A stretch of 64,000 nt of DNA from Melieria omissa (Eukaryota; Arthropoda; Insecta; Diptera; Ulidiidae), in NCBI GenBank assembly GCA_963971225.1, contig OZ020267.1, positions 55,693,590-55,757,589 on the forward strand. The letters are read 5' to 3'. Each line of letters begins with the position of its first letter. Within the stretch, counting starts at the first letter, position 1. The notes below the pieces were generated by a model. It made no database searches and was not told where the DNA came from. It saw nothing but the letters and a program-made list of their open reading frames with translations. A program made the translations under genes and the position numbers. Of this stretch, positions 48,810 through 57,702 are shown piece by piece.

Positions 48810-51800
48810 CTAAAAATTTTGTTGATCTTTTAATGTTTGTTGGGTGTATATTTTCTAATTTAAGTTTTCTAAATCTAGGTTCGGTTTTGTGGCGTAATGC
48901 TTTGTAATTCTTTACGTATCCCTCTTCCTTGGAATTTTCAAAATTTTCTCTATTATTATTTCTTGTGTTCATTATTTGCTGTTTCATTTTTATAATATTT
49001 TCTTTTACCATTTGTTTGTCTGCTTTTCCTAGTATTATATCAATTGGACGAGTTTTTATGGTAGTATGAAATGATTTGTTGTACCATTCAACACTTTTAA
49101 ATACTTTTTCTGCTGCTGAGAGTTTCGGGTTTTCGATTCCTAATATTCTAATTTTCTCACTCAATGTACTGTGAAATCTTTCAATGTCAGAATTTCCAGT
49201 ATGGCTATTTGGTTTAGTGTAATGAACTTCTATATTTTCTTGTTTAAGGAAATCTTTGATATTAATTGAGTTGAATTCATTATCTAGGATTAATAATTTT
49301 GGTTTTCCCATAACTGAAAAGTACATTCTTATCTTTTCTATCAGTGTTACGCTGTTTCTATCTTCTAAATTAAAGGCTAAGGCATGTTTTGAAAACCTGT
49401 CAATGAATGTTATATAATGTGTTCTTGAATTTGTGTACGTATCGGCATGTACGATTTCATTTGTATCTGAAGGGGTTTCTGTCAAGTGGAATTTTGGTTT
49501 AATTGGTTTCCTATCGTATTTGGCCCTATTGCAAGTATCACAATTATTTATGAATTTTTGAATAAGTAGTTTTAAATTTTGAAAATAGATAAGGTTTTTC
49601 AAACTCGCGTAGTTTTCGTTTATGTCTGCATGTCCAGTTTCATTTTTATGAAAATTTGCTATTTGTTTATAAGTTTCTTCTTCAGTTTTCATGTCTTTGG
49701 CATGAAATTCACATTTTACAAATTTAATTTGATTACCAAAGTTTTTAATTAATTCTTGTTGAACGATGTTGTATTGATGTTCGCTGAGATCCGAATAAAT
49801 GCCTACTTTTCCAGTATTTAAATACTTTCGACAAATATTTATTATACTGTTATTTTCAATGTCATTAGAATTGAGATATATTTTTGTTTTATTCAAAAAT
49901 GTTTCGATTTCTTTTGTTTTATTATTTGTTAAAATTATTTGGGTTTTAAAACGATTGACAATAGTATGAAGTATAGGAAAATGATCGTTTAGTTCCTCCT
50001 CTTGAGAGTGGATAGTTGCGTCAGTTTTGATCGTAATTCCGTCTTCTACTGCATTAATTTCACCTGTTTCTGAATTTATTCGGCTTAAAAAGTCTGCTAC
50101 GTTGTTGTATTTTCCTTTTAAATAGTTGATATTTATATTGTATTCTCCTAATTTTAAAAGCCATCGTTGAAGTCTGGGATTAATGTCCTTCCCTTTATGT
50201 TTAGCTTGCAACCATTTAAGAGGTTGGTGATCGGTTAGGAGGTCAAAAGGTCTGCCGTAAATATATGGTCTAAAATAATTAACTGCCCATACTATAGCTA
50301 ATAATTCTTTTTCTGTGGTGGAGTACCTTCTTTCATGATCATTCAGAGTCCTACTGGCATAACTTATAGGATGGTTTTCTTGAGTTAATACTGCGCCTAT
50401 GGCAAAATCGCTGGCGTCAGTTGCAATGCAAAAAGTCTTTTTATAATCGGGATATTTTAGAATTGGTGGGTTTATTAAAAGTGATTTTAATTTTTCAAAA
50501 GAGTTTATGTAATTAGAATCGTTTGTGTTTATTTTCATCCCTTTTTTGAGGTATTTTGTTAGTTCAGAGGCTACATTTGCGTAGTCTTTAACAAACTTTC
50601 TATAGTAACCAGTTATACCTAAGAATGATTTTATTTGTTTAACTGTAGTAGGTAATTTTAAATTTTGAATATTTTTTATTTTATCTAGATTGGGTTTTAT
50701 ACCGTCCACAGTTAAAGTGTGACCAAGATATTCTGTTGATTTTGCAAAAAATTTGCACTTATCTATTTGTATTTTTAAATTGTGTTCATGTAATTTCGTT
50801 AGTATTTTCTGTACATTTTGTGTGTGTTCTTCGAGACTTGAGCTGAAGATTAAAATGTCGTCTAAATATACAACACATATCTTATTTATGTATTCCCTAA
50901 GCACAGAGTTCATTAGCCTTTGAAAAGTTGCGGGTGCGTTTTTCAATCCAAACGGCATTCTTATAAATTCGTAATGTCCTTGAGGGGTTGAGAAAGCTGT
51001 CTTTGGTCGATCTATTTCGTTTATGTTAACCTGGTGGAAACCTTTAGCTGGATCAAGTGTTGTAAAATATTGTGCTCTACCAAGTTTGTCTAAAATAGTC
51101 TCAATATTGGGTATAGGAAATTTGTCGTCGATGGTGTCTTCATTCAGTTTTCTATAATCAATGACTATTCGCCATTTTTTCTTTCCCGAATTGTCTAGCT
51201 TCTTAGGAACTATCCAAAGAGGTGAGTTGTATGGTGAATTGCTTTCTTTAATTATTCCCTGTCTTAACATATCATTTATTTGATTGCTAATCTCTTCCTC
51301 GTGAATTTGGGGATATCTGTATATTTTACAATATATTGGTCTTTCAGATTTTGTTACTATCTCATGTTGAATTTCATGAGTATGGGATAATTGTTCTCCT
51401 TCATGGTAAAATACATTTTTATTATTATTTAAAAGTGTTTTTAATTTACTTTTTTCCTCATTGTTCATGTCCTCTCTGATTAAATCTTGTAGTTTGTTTT
51501 CTCCTTCTTCTAGTGTGTGAATATTGTTATACTCAAAAGGACATGCATTTAAAAATTTTATTTTGTTATTATTTATTTCTAAGTATTCTTCTTTTAAGTT
51601 TATTACCGCATTAAGGGCTTTTAGGATATTTTGGCCTACAAGGGCATCAAAATTTTTATTAATAAATGTTGTTATTTTCCAACACATTAGGTTATTTTCA
51701 TTAAATTCCAGCGGAAGTTCTGTAATTATTTCCGTGTCTATAGCAGTTTGGCCATTTAGTGTATTAAAATATATCTTCCGTTGTAAACTGTTTCTTTTAT

Positions 51801-51930
51801 AATTTAACAATTTGTTTTTATCTAAAAGGCTAGTTGTGGATCCCGTATCTATTAAACATTTTATTTTTTGGGTTCCAATCGTTAATAATACTATCGGTAG
51901 ATTCGTTGTTAGCCCGTCGATTGAAAATTT
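48727..51930 (-). CDS. pol: pol: protease, reverse transcriptase, RNase H, integrase
   Basis: Pol is entered by -1 frameshifting from gag at 51924-51930; its frame is open from 51945. The protease motif LIDTGSTTSLL lies at about 51830-51865. Numbering from the codon at 51810: reverse transcriptase spans about 150-420 with first aspartate D253 (LDPAKGFHQ) and YLDD at 315-318; RNase H has D465 (ATDASD), E500/E502 and D527 (TDHQPL); integrase has H721, H727, C757, C760 and catalytic D790, D843 and E877. All expected catalytic residues are present. The last codons overlap the start of env. About 1068 codons in total, normal for the group. In the cell it would make and insert the cDNA copy. Confidence 0.97.
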   Translation of the reverse strand, partial: KFSIDGLTTNLPIVLLTIGTQKIKCLIDTGSTTSLLDKNKLLNYKRNSLQRKIYFNTLNGQTAIDTEIITELPLEFNENNLMCWKITTFINKNFDALVGQNILKALNAVINLKEEYLEINNNKIKFLNACPFEYNNIHTLEEGENKLQDLIREDMNNEEKSKLKTLLNNNKNVFYHEGEQLSHTHEIQHEIVTKSERPIYCKIYRYPQIHEEEISNQINDMLRQGIIKESNSPYNSPLWIVPKKLDNSGKKKWRIVIDYRKLNEDTIDDKFPIPNIETILDKLGRAQYFTTLDPAKGFHQVNINEIDRPKTAFSTPQGHYEFIRMPFGLKNAPATFQRLMNSVLREYINKICVVYLDDILIFSSSLEEHTQNVQKILTKLHEHNLKIQIDKCKFFAKSTEYLGHTLTVDGIKPNLDKIKNIQNLKLPTTVKQIKSFLGITGYYRKFVKDYANVASELTKYLKKGMKINTNDSNYINSFEKLKSLLINPPILKYPDYKKTFCIATDASDFAIGAVLTQENHPISYASRTLNDHERRYSTTEKELLAIVWAVNYFRPYIYGRPFDLLTDHQPLKWLQAKHKGKDINPRLQRWLLKLGEYNININYLKGKYNNVADFLSRINSETGEINAVEDGITIKTDATIHSQEEELNDHFPILHTIVNRFKTQIILTNNKTKEIETFLNKTKIYLNSNDIENNSIINICRKYLNTGKVGIYSDLSEHQYNIVQQELIKNFGNQIKFVKCEFHAKDMKTEEETYKQIANFHKNETGHADINENYASLKNLIYFQNLKLLIQKFINNCDTCNRAKYDRKPIKPKFHLTETPSDTNEIVHADTYTNSRTHYITFIDRFSKHALAFNLEDRNSVTLIEKIRMYFSVMGKPKLLILDNEFNSINIKDFLKQENIEVHYTKPNSHTGNSDIERFHSTLSEKIRILGIENPKLSAAEKVFKSVEWYNKSFHTTIKTRPIDIILGKADKQMVKENIIKMKQQIMNTRNNNRENFENSKEEGYVKNYKALRHKTEPRFRKLKLENIHPTNIKRSTKFLDQMDSARYNTGTAAFNNDSNIGHSTHS
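48810..48816 (-). promoter_or_regulatory. candidate splice acceptor for env mRNA
   Basis: In coding sense TTTTTAG ends directly before the first env signal-peptide codon. It is inside the pol frame. The donor is not identified; the leader from 53159 to the gag ATG has no ATG, so the donor would have to lie after the gag start for the leader to provide one. Confidence 0.5.
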
Positions 51931-52916
51931 GACTGTTCGCAGTGGTCAATTTCCATCGGTTCAGGTCGGTTATGTCGGAACTGGTTAGATTGATTTGGAT
52001 AATTTTGCCGAAATTGATTTGACTGATTTGTATAGTTCTGCCTAAATTGATTTGATTGGTTGTAATTTGGTCGAAAATTACTTGACTGATTGGAATTTTG
52101 TCTAAACTGACCTGACTGATTGTTATTAAAGTTATTTGACCGAAATTGACTTGACTGATTTGAGTCTCTTGAATAATTTGAATAGTTTTGATTATTTCTA
52201 AATTGACCTGATTGATTTAAATTTTGATTATTATTTCCATATAACTCGTTAACACTTTGTTCCTTATGTTTATGGTGTGTATATTTCTGAATCATATTTG
52301 ATTCTTCTAAGATATAATAAGCATCTCTTAAAGTTACGATATTACGTGAAATTATTATGCTAGCTAAATTTGGATGAATTCCATTTAAAAACGTTTTTAA
52401 AATTATCTTCTCATTAGCCTTAGGAGAAAACTCACTTGGCTTTTCTAAGTCGAATTCAAATTTCATATTTAGCTTATCTAGTATACACTTAAGGTTATTA
52501 AAATATTGACTTACGTTATACTGCTTTGTCGTGAAGGCTTGGTGATGGAGGCTCAAGTAGCTCTCCCGAATTCCGAAGGAATGGATCAGCTCCGCTTTGA
52601 TGTCCGTCCATGAGGCGTTAGCGTCTAAAGTCTGGACCGCGTTGAGTGCCGCTCCTTGGATCTTTGTGGTGACGTATCGTCTAAACACGAATTCCTTCAT
52701 GCTGGGGTTGGTTTCAAAGAGGGGAAGAATTTGGTCCACTTCCCTTATGAAAGACGTCAGACTGTAGTCACCGCTTCCGTTGAATTCCCTTATCCTGGAT
52801 GCCTCCTTCAGGAGCTCCGACGCTGGTATCGAAAGGGCCATCTCGTCTTCTGTCGCTTCTTCGGGTATGGTATATGGTTTTAAAGTTGCAGGTTTGCTTT
52901 TTTGTGTTTTTGGCAT
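51909..52916 (-). CDS. gag: gag: errantivirus capsid polyprotein
   Basis: The frame has 335 codons from ATG at 52916 (first ATG after the primer site, 243 bp downstream) to TAA at 51911-51909. Residues about 30-215 resemble retroelement capsid proteins (helical, with a YLSLHHQAF block and FLNGIHPNL near 190-200). Residues about 225-325 are tandem NQS-x-QFR-x-N units rich in asparagine, glutamine and arginine. No CCHC zinc knuckle is present, so nucleic-acid binding probably relies on the arginine-rich repeats. It ends PMEIDHCEQS just before the frameshift site. It is followed by pol in the -1 frame. Confidence 0.92.
   Translation of the reverse strand: MPKTQKSKPATLKPYTIPEEATEDEMALSIPASELLKEASRIREFNGSGDYSLTSFIREVDQILPLFETNPSMKEFVFRRYVTTKIQGAALNAVQTLDANASWTDIKAELIHSFGIRESYLSLHHQAFTTKQYNVSQYFNNLKCILDKLNMKFEFDLEKPSEFSPKANEKIILKTFLNGIHPNLASIIISRNIVTLRDAYYILEESNMIQKYTHHKHKEQSVNELYGNNNQNLNQSGQFRNNQNYSNYSRDSNQSSQFRSNNFNNNQSGQFRQNSNQSSNFRPNYNQSNQFRQNYTNQSNQFRQNYPNQSNQFRHNRPEPMEIDHCEQSNFQSTG
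51924..51930 (-). promoter_or_regulatory. -1 ribosomal frameshift heptamer AAATTTT
   Basis: In the gag frame it reads A AAT TTT, the X XXY YYZ form of slippery sites. It is 12 bases before the gag stop (measured to TAA) and inside the short gag-pol overlap (51945-51909). Pol continues KFSIDG in the -1 frame. Confidence 0.8.
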
Positions 52917-53141
52917 AACCTGTTCGCCTTCTTCCCTCAGTTTCTCGTTCTGATCTTCGTCGTGATTGTGTCAGGATCTTAATCGATTCACTTCACTTCA
53001 CTTTTGAGTTACGATCTTGGGATTCGTACTCTCGTTAATTTCAATGTTACGACAGGATCTTCGGATCACTTGTCCTTATTTTCAAATTCGTGATTTTTCT
53101 CGATTTGAACTTCAGTTCAATAAAAATCTTTGAATTCGGTA

Positions 53142-53160
53142 GGGTTTACCGACTGCGCCA
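53142..53160 (-). other. tRNA primer-binding site
   Basis: In coding sense TGGCGCAGTCGGTAAACCC starts at the LTR end (one shared T). The first 14 bases fit the 3' end of fly tRNA-Ser (…TACCGACTGCGCCA), as in 17.6 and 297. Confidence 0.85.
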
Positions 53161-53479
53161 ATTATATTTTTCGTATTGAAACACGTCTGGTCTCTTCAGA
53201 GCTCAAATATGTTCTGTTTTATTTTTCAAATATCATCTTAAGTGCTAGCTCAATAATCCTTATCTTAATATACATAATTGTTGCTTATCTATTTTTAACA
53301 GTCCCTTTTACTACGCACCCAAACATCTCTTATCAGTTGATTTACGACTGTTTGGATGGTTTACAATATCGGGACTGTTTGGGAGGTTTTATGTTTCCCA
53401 GTTTATCTTGAGGTTTCGGTTGGGCACTGGCAATGTCGAGAGTCTGCTCTTATCGCTGGACATTGCCTGTGACGTAACT
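53160..53479 (-). repeat. 5' LTR of the errantivirus
   Basis: 320 bp, one mismatch to the 3' LTR. Confidence 0.95.
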
Positions 53480-53483
53480 TGCG
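53480..53483. repeat. 4-bp target site duplication TGCG (right)
   Basis: Partner of 47038-47041. Confidence 0.9.
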
Positions 53484-53966
53484 CGGCTCAACATCGGCGC
53501 GCGCGGTCAACTTGGTCGTTGGATTGACGGCAAACTATTTATAGTAGATGAGTGTTTGAGCACTCATTTTGTAGGTAATTTCAAGTACTTTAAAATGGTA
53601 TTGAAGCAGTATGCGAAAAACTTACCGGTTTCACGGTATTCACGAAAAACAAAAACTATCCCTCACTTTTGACCTTTGACCGGCCATTGTGATTCACCTA
53701 ATCGACCTATGACCTCGATTTTATTATCATTAGATAGATAATTTTATTCCCCACAAATTTGATCCCTCGGACTTGTCGGTACGAGCAATAGCACCGGAGA
53801 TATGGAATTAAAACGAACTCACCCCTAAATAAGCAGGGGGTAGTATCTTCCCCCACCCCCTCGAATACGAAAACTCAGTTTTAGACTCAGGACATGCCCC
53901 CGAACATACCCTCAAAATTTCAGCCATTAAGTATTTTTTTTTAGTAAAATATACCTATTTACTGTA

Positions 53967-55789
53967 CTATATGTGGTTAGTCAACCCAAAGCAGTCTTCT
54001 ATCCACTGGTTTTTGCTTTTGCCACATACATAAAAAAGCCAGCAATGATAAATGACTTGCGCTGCTCGCTTATCGGCTGCCAGATGCGCCGATCAGCACT
54101 CACCCACCGTAAGCAACGCCCGCTTTAAATCACCGATGACCTCTCCTTAGCCATACACACACACACTCACACACACACACACACTTAATCGCACATACGG
54201 CCACTTGTGGTCTGCACAAATTCGCACTCGTTCAATAAACAATTGAAATTTTTCGCAATTTTTGCGAAAGTGAAAAGCGGCGCGTGTTGCTGCTCACATG
54301 GAATTGGAGCAAGCAAGATCTGGTTTTCGGCGTTGATTTCCAGCAGTCACCGTGCGCACACGCTTACATTAACGGTCTTTCACCTTTTATGCCGAAGTGT
54401 TTACGGCGCGCAAAGTGGCAACAGCGAAAAGCCAAAATCGAAAAGAGATGAGCCAGTCAAAATGGACTAAATACGCGTAGGAGAGATGGATGGATGGAGG
54501 CTGTCAATGAAAAAGTTCAAATCGAACATGTAAGACAGCGAGTGAGTGAGTGATGGCGTGTGTCCGTCAATATTCTCAAGTCTGTGTGTGTTTGTGTGTG
54601 TGTGTGTATGTGTGCGGACGTGCAGCTGCCTGTGCTTCATTGACAGTTCCAAACGCCTGTGGCGCAAGCAACACGCTTTTACACTTAACACAAGTTGAGT
54701 TAATAATTTTAGCAATCGAGCACAGAACTTATGGAAATGGAAAATATATTTGAGTACATTTTGCCGCTTAAGCAATCCAAAGATTTTTGAATTTAAAAAA
54801 TCGCTTCACTCATGCTTAAGTGATATGAACATAAAGTGTTCTGATGCAAGATCGCATAATGTGGGCGGAAACTACTAAATGGCCAGCGAGACGTGACTCG
54901 GAAACGCCAACACAAACCCGACAGCCGATATTGACCTTCGTTTTTTACATTTGCATTTATGCATTTTGTTTCTATTGTGAATGAATTTTTCAATTTTTCT
55001 CTGATTACTATAATATTATTTCTATATGGAGAACGTTGTTCAGCTTTAACACTAGAAAGAACGCAAGTTAATGATTATAATTAATTATAATTAATTAATT
55101 ATAATTAATTATGTAGTTAACAGGGATTCTTTCAATTAGCACGAAAGTTTGATTAGCTCCACAAATTTCTAAACAGATCATTGATCATAGACCAATACTG
55201 ATTAAAAAGTTAGTGTGGCTTAGACAACCTGGGGTTCCGCCAACCTTAAGTTCTAGGAAGGGAATAGTTTATGAGTGGATTACATCTGATACTGCAACTA
55301 TGATACGAATTATGGGAATTTATGGGCAAAACCACTCGGCTATCAACGTTTTGGTGATGGAATCCCTCTGTAGACAAAGCCAGGATGTGCCTCCCAGAGT
55401 TCAGATAGAACGGTTCACACACTTTGATAAAGTAAACAGTGTTGCTAAAGTTCATTGTTGACAGATCACTAATGGGTAACAGTAGCAGACAGATAAATGG
55501 GTAACAGTAACAGATTCATTTGACGCTCAGGTTGGTTTCAGTTTACACCGAACACAAGATGATAATGGGCCTTGGAGGGCCCTTGTCTTTCCTAATCTGA
55601 CATAAACTTAATTTGCATGCAAATTTAATCAACATACGAGTATGTTGATTCAAAATTTCAAAATTTTAAGTACCAGAAATGTGTACATCAGTTCAAAGAA
55701 ACTGAAGCGCATCTTTTTTGTACAACTCAAATCAACTCAGCTCAACCTAACCTTACATTTTGAATTATGAAAACAGTCCTATACATCAC
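53967..55789. other. no gene seen
   Basis: Contains a CA run (about 54154-54184), a GT run (about 54586-54614), moderately GC-rich DNA at 54050-54480, and at 55076-55112 an AT-only stretch of overlapping TAATTA/ATAATTAATTAT palindromes. Open frames show no family resemblance. Confidence 0.45.
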
Positions 55790-56451
55790 ACAATTCAGCT
55801 CAATCTGACCTTACTTTTTCATAACCCAAGATAATTATATAAGTAAACTCTATAATTGAGTTCAACCTTACTTACTTACTGTACTAAACGACTACTAAAC
55901 TACTAAATAATCCTATATATATCCATTCTATAATTCAGCTCAACCTAACCTTACTTTACAAGTACGAAAACAATCCTATACAGTATATAATTCAGCTCAA
56001 CCTAACCTTACTTTTTCAAGTACGAAAACAATCCTATACATTCTGTAATTCAGCTCAACCTAACCATACTTTTTCAAGTACGAAAACAATCCTATACATT
56101 CTATAATTCAGCTCAACCTAACCTTACTTTTTCAAGTACGAAAACAATCCTATACATTCTATAATTCAGCTCAACCTAACCATACTTTTTCAAGTACGAA
56201 AACAATCCTATACATTCTATAATTCAGCTCAACCCAACCTTACTTTTTCAACTACGAAAACAAGCCTATACATTCTATAATTCAGCTCAACCTAACATTA
56301 CTTTTTCGAGTACGAAAACAATCCTATACAGTCTATAATGCAGCTCAACCTAACCTTACTTTTTCAAGTACGACAACAATCCTATACAGTCTATAATTCA
56401 GCTCAACCTAACCTTACTTTTTCAAGTACGAAAACAATCCTATACATTCTA
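55790..56451. repeat. 58-bp satellite, main block
   Basis: The anchor CAGCTCAACCTAAC occurs at 55936, 55993, 56051, 56109, 56167, 56225, 56283, 56341 and 56399, so the period is 58 bp (once 57). The unit continues CTTACTTTTTCAAGTACGAA and AACAATCCTATACATTCTAT. Diverged units extend left to about 55790. Copies in the main block are close to identical. Confidence 0.95.
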
Positions 56452-56454
56452 TAA

Positions 56455-57539
56455 CACTGCACAACAGCATGTCTGTTGCATGGAGTTTTTTACATGAATC
56501 TGAATCGTTTTTCCACGCTGTTTTCAAAACCATACTCCGTTTTTATGTAACAGCTCTAGTTTTCGCAAAAAATAGGCGTGTCACTTTTTCGAATTTTCCT
56601 CGGTTTTTTCTCGTTTTCGAATGTAATTTCTGAACCAATAATCCTATCGACATGATATCGTTACTCTCACAACATTTCACGCCATCTTTTCTGACATCAT
56701 TTATGCGTTCTAAATGGGCGTGGTAATAAGGTTTCAAAGTAGGAAAATATTGATGGAAATTCTGATGGCAAAAATTGTACAGATGTTTCATAAATCAAGT
56801 TACGAAGTACATGAATATCTTAAGAAGAGACATCAAGCAAGACAACACAGACAAATTATTTGGCGAAATACACATTCGCATCGAAAGAAATAATAGCAAA
56901 AATGTATCATAACCATTTTCATCACTTTTCATACTTTTTCCTTAAAAAGTTGGGAGCCTTAAGATATGCTATTTTATATGTTATGTTCCATTTATAGTTT
57001 GGAATACAAGCAAAAACAAAAATATTTTGAATTGCTTGAAACAAAAAAAAAAAATTAAAAACTTTGCATATTTTGAGGCTCTTAGTTTTTAAAGGAAAAC
57101 GTTTGAAAAATGATGAAAATGACTATGGTACATTTTTGCTATTGTTTCGTTGATAATGTGACTTAAGCCAAAAAATTTTGCTGTGTTGTATTATTTTATG
57201 TTTCCGCTTTCGTTTTATACCTAACTCGTTAATTGTTTTACAAAAAATTTGTATGTTTTTGACCATAAAAAAAAACGCCTTAAAATTCCATATTTTCCGA
57301 CTTTGCGGTGTTGTTAATCTGATAAGGTGAAAATCATGTCAATCGGTTTTTTAGTTTAGAAATTACGAACATGGGAAAAGTAGAGGAAAAACTGAAAAAA
57401 TGACACGGTACCTATATTTCACTAACTAGAGCTGCTAGAAATAATCTGAGGATAGATTCGAAATCAGCGCACCCAAATTAGTAAGAAACAGTAGAAAAAC
57501 TCCATGCAACAGAAAAAAAGTGTTTTTTGTTGTGCTGTG
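56455..57539. mobile_element. 1.1-kb foldback element in the 58-bp satellite
   Basis: The ends read CACTGCACAACA and, from the minus strand, CACAGCACAACA, followed on both sides by CTGTTGCATGGAGTTTTT. TAA (56452-56454, 57540-57542) flanks it, and the uninterrupted satellite unit shows a single TAA, so the duplication is real. The inner parts are also inverted (for example AATAGCAAAAATGTA at 56890 against TACATTTTTGCTATT at 57130). A 3-bp TAA duplication suggests the PIF/Harbinger group, but no transposase is present. Confidence 0.85.
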
Positions 57540-57655
57540 TAATTCAGCTCAACCTAAACATACTATTTCATGTACGAAGATAAATAATTCTAAATAATTC
57601 TTTAAATCTTATAATAAAGCTCAACCTTACCTTTCTTTTTCAAGTAAGAAAATAA
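57540..57655. repeat. 58-bp satellite, right remnant
   Basis: About two diverged units resume after the foldback element (TAATTCAGCTCAACCTAAAC, then AAAGCTCAACCTTAC). A short GAATTGGAATTC repeat follows at 57668-57702. Confidence 0.8.
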
Positions 57656-57702
57656 TACAATTCATTTTTGAATTGGAATTCGAATTGGAATTCGAATTGG
57701 AA

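Larger units (their letters stand above)
47042..53479 (-). mobile_element. intact errantivirus (gypsy-group LTR retroelement with env)
   Basis: This 6438-bp element has two 320-bp LTRs (AGTTAC...ATAATT in coding sense) that differ at one base (47067 versus 53185). On the minus strand the order is 5' LTR, primer-binding site, gag, pol, env, polypurine tract, 3' LTR. The primer site TGGCGCAGTCGGTA matches the tRNA-Ser type used by the 17.6/297/Tom group. All three coding regions are open. A 4-bp TGCG duplication flanks it. The near-identical LTRs point to a recent insertion. The clade assignment is from motifs, not from a tree. Confidence 0.97.
46484..53964. mobile_element. Tc1/mariner-type foldback element, split by an errantivirus
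   Basis: TA (46482-46483, 53965-53966) flanks CAGTAAATAG and CTATTTACTG ends. The arms (46484-46969 and 53489-53964) are near-identical inverted repeats of about 480 bp around a ~77-bp GC-rich loop, so the empty element was a ~1.04-kb hairpin. No transposase is present. CAGT ends with TA duplication are typical of Tc1/mariner elements. The loop is interrupted by the LTR element at 47042-53479. Confidence 0.9.

Noticed and set aside
55936..56451. CCTAACC in the 58-bp unit as telomeric TTAGG-type repeat
   Set aside because: It occurs once per 58-bp unit, not in tandem, and flies lack TTAGG telomeres.
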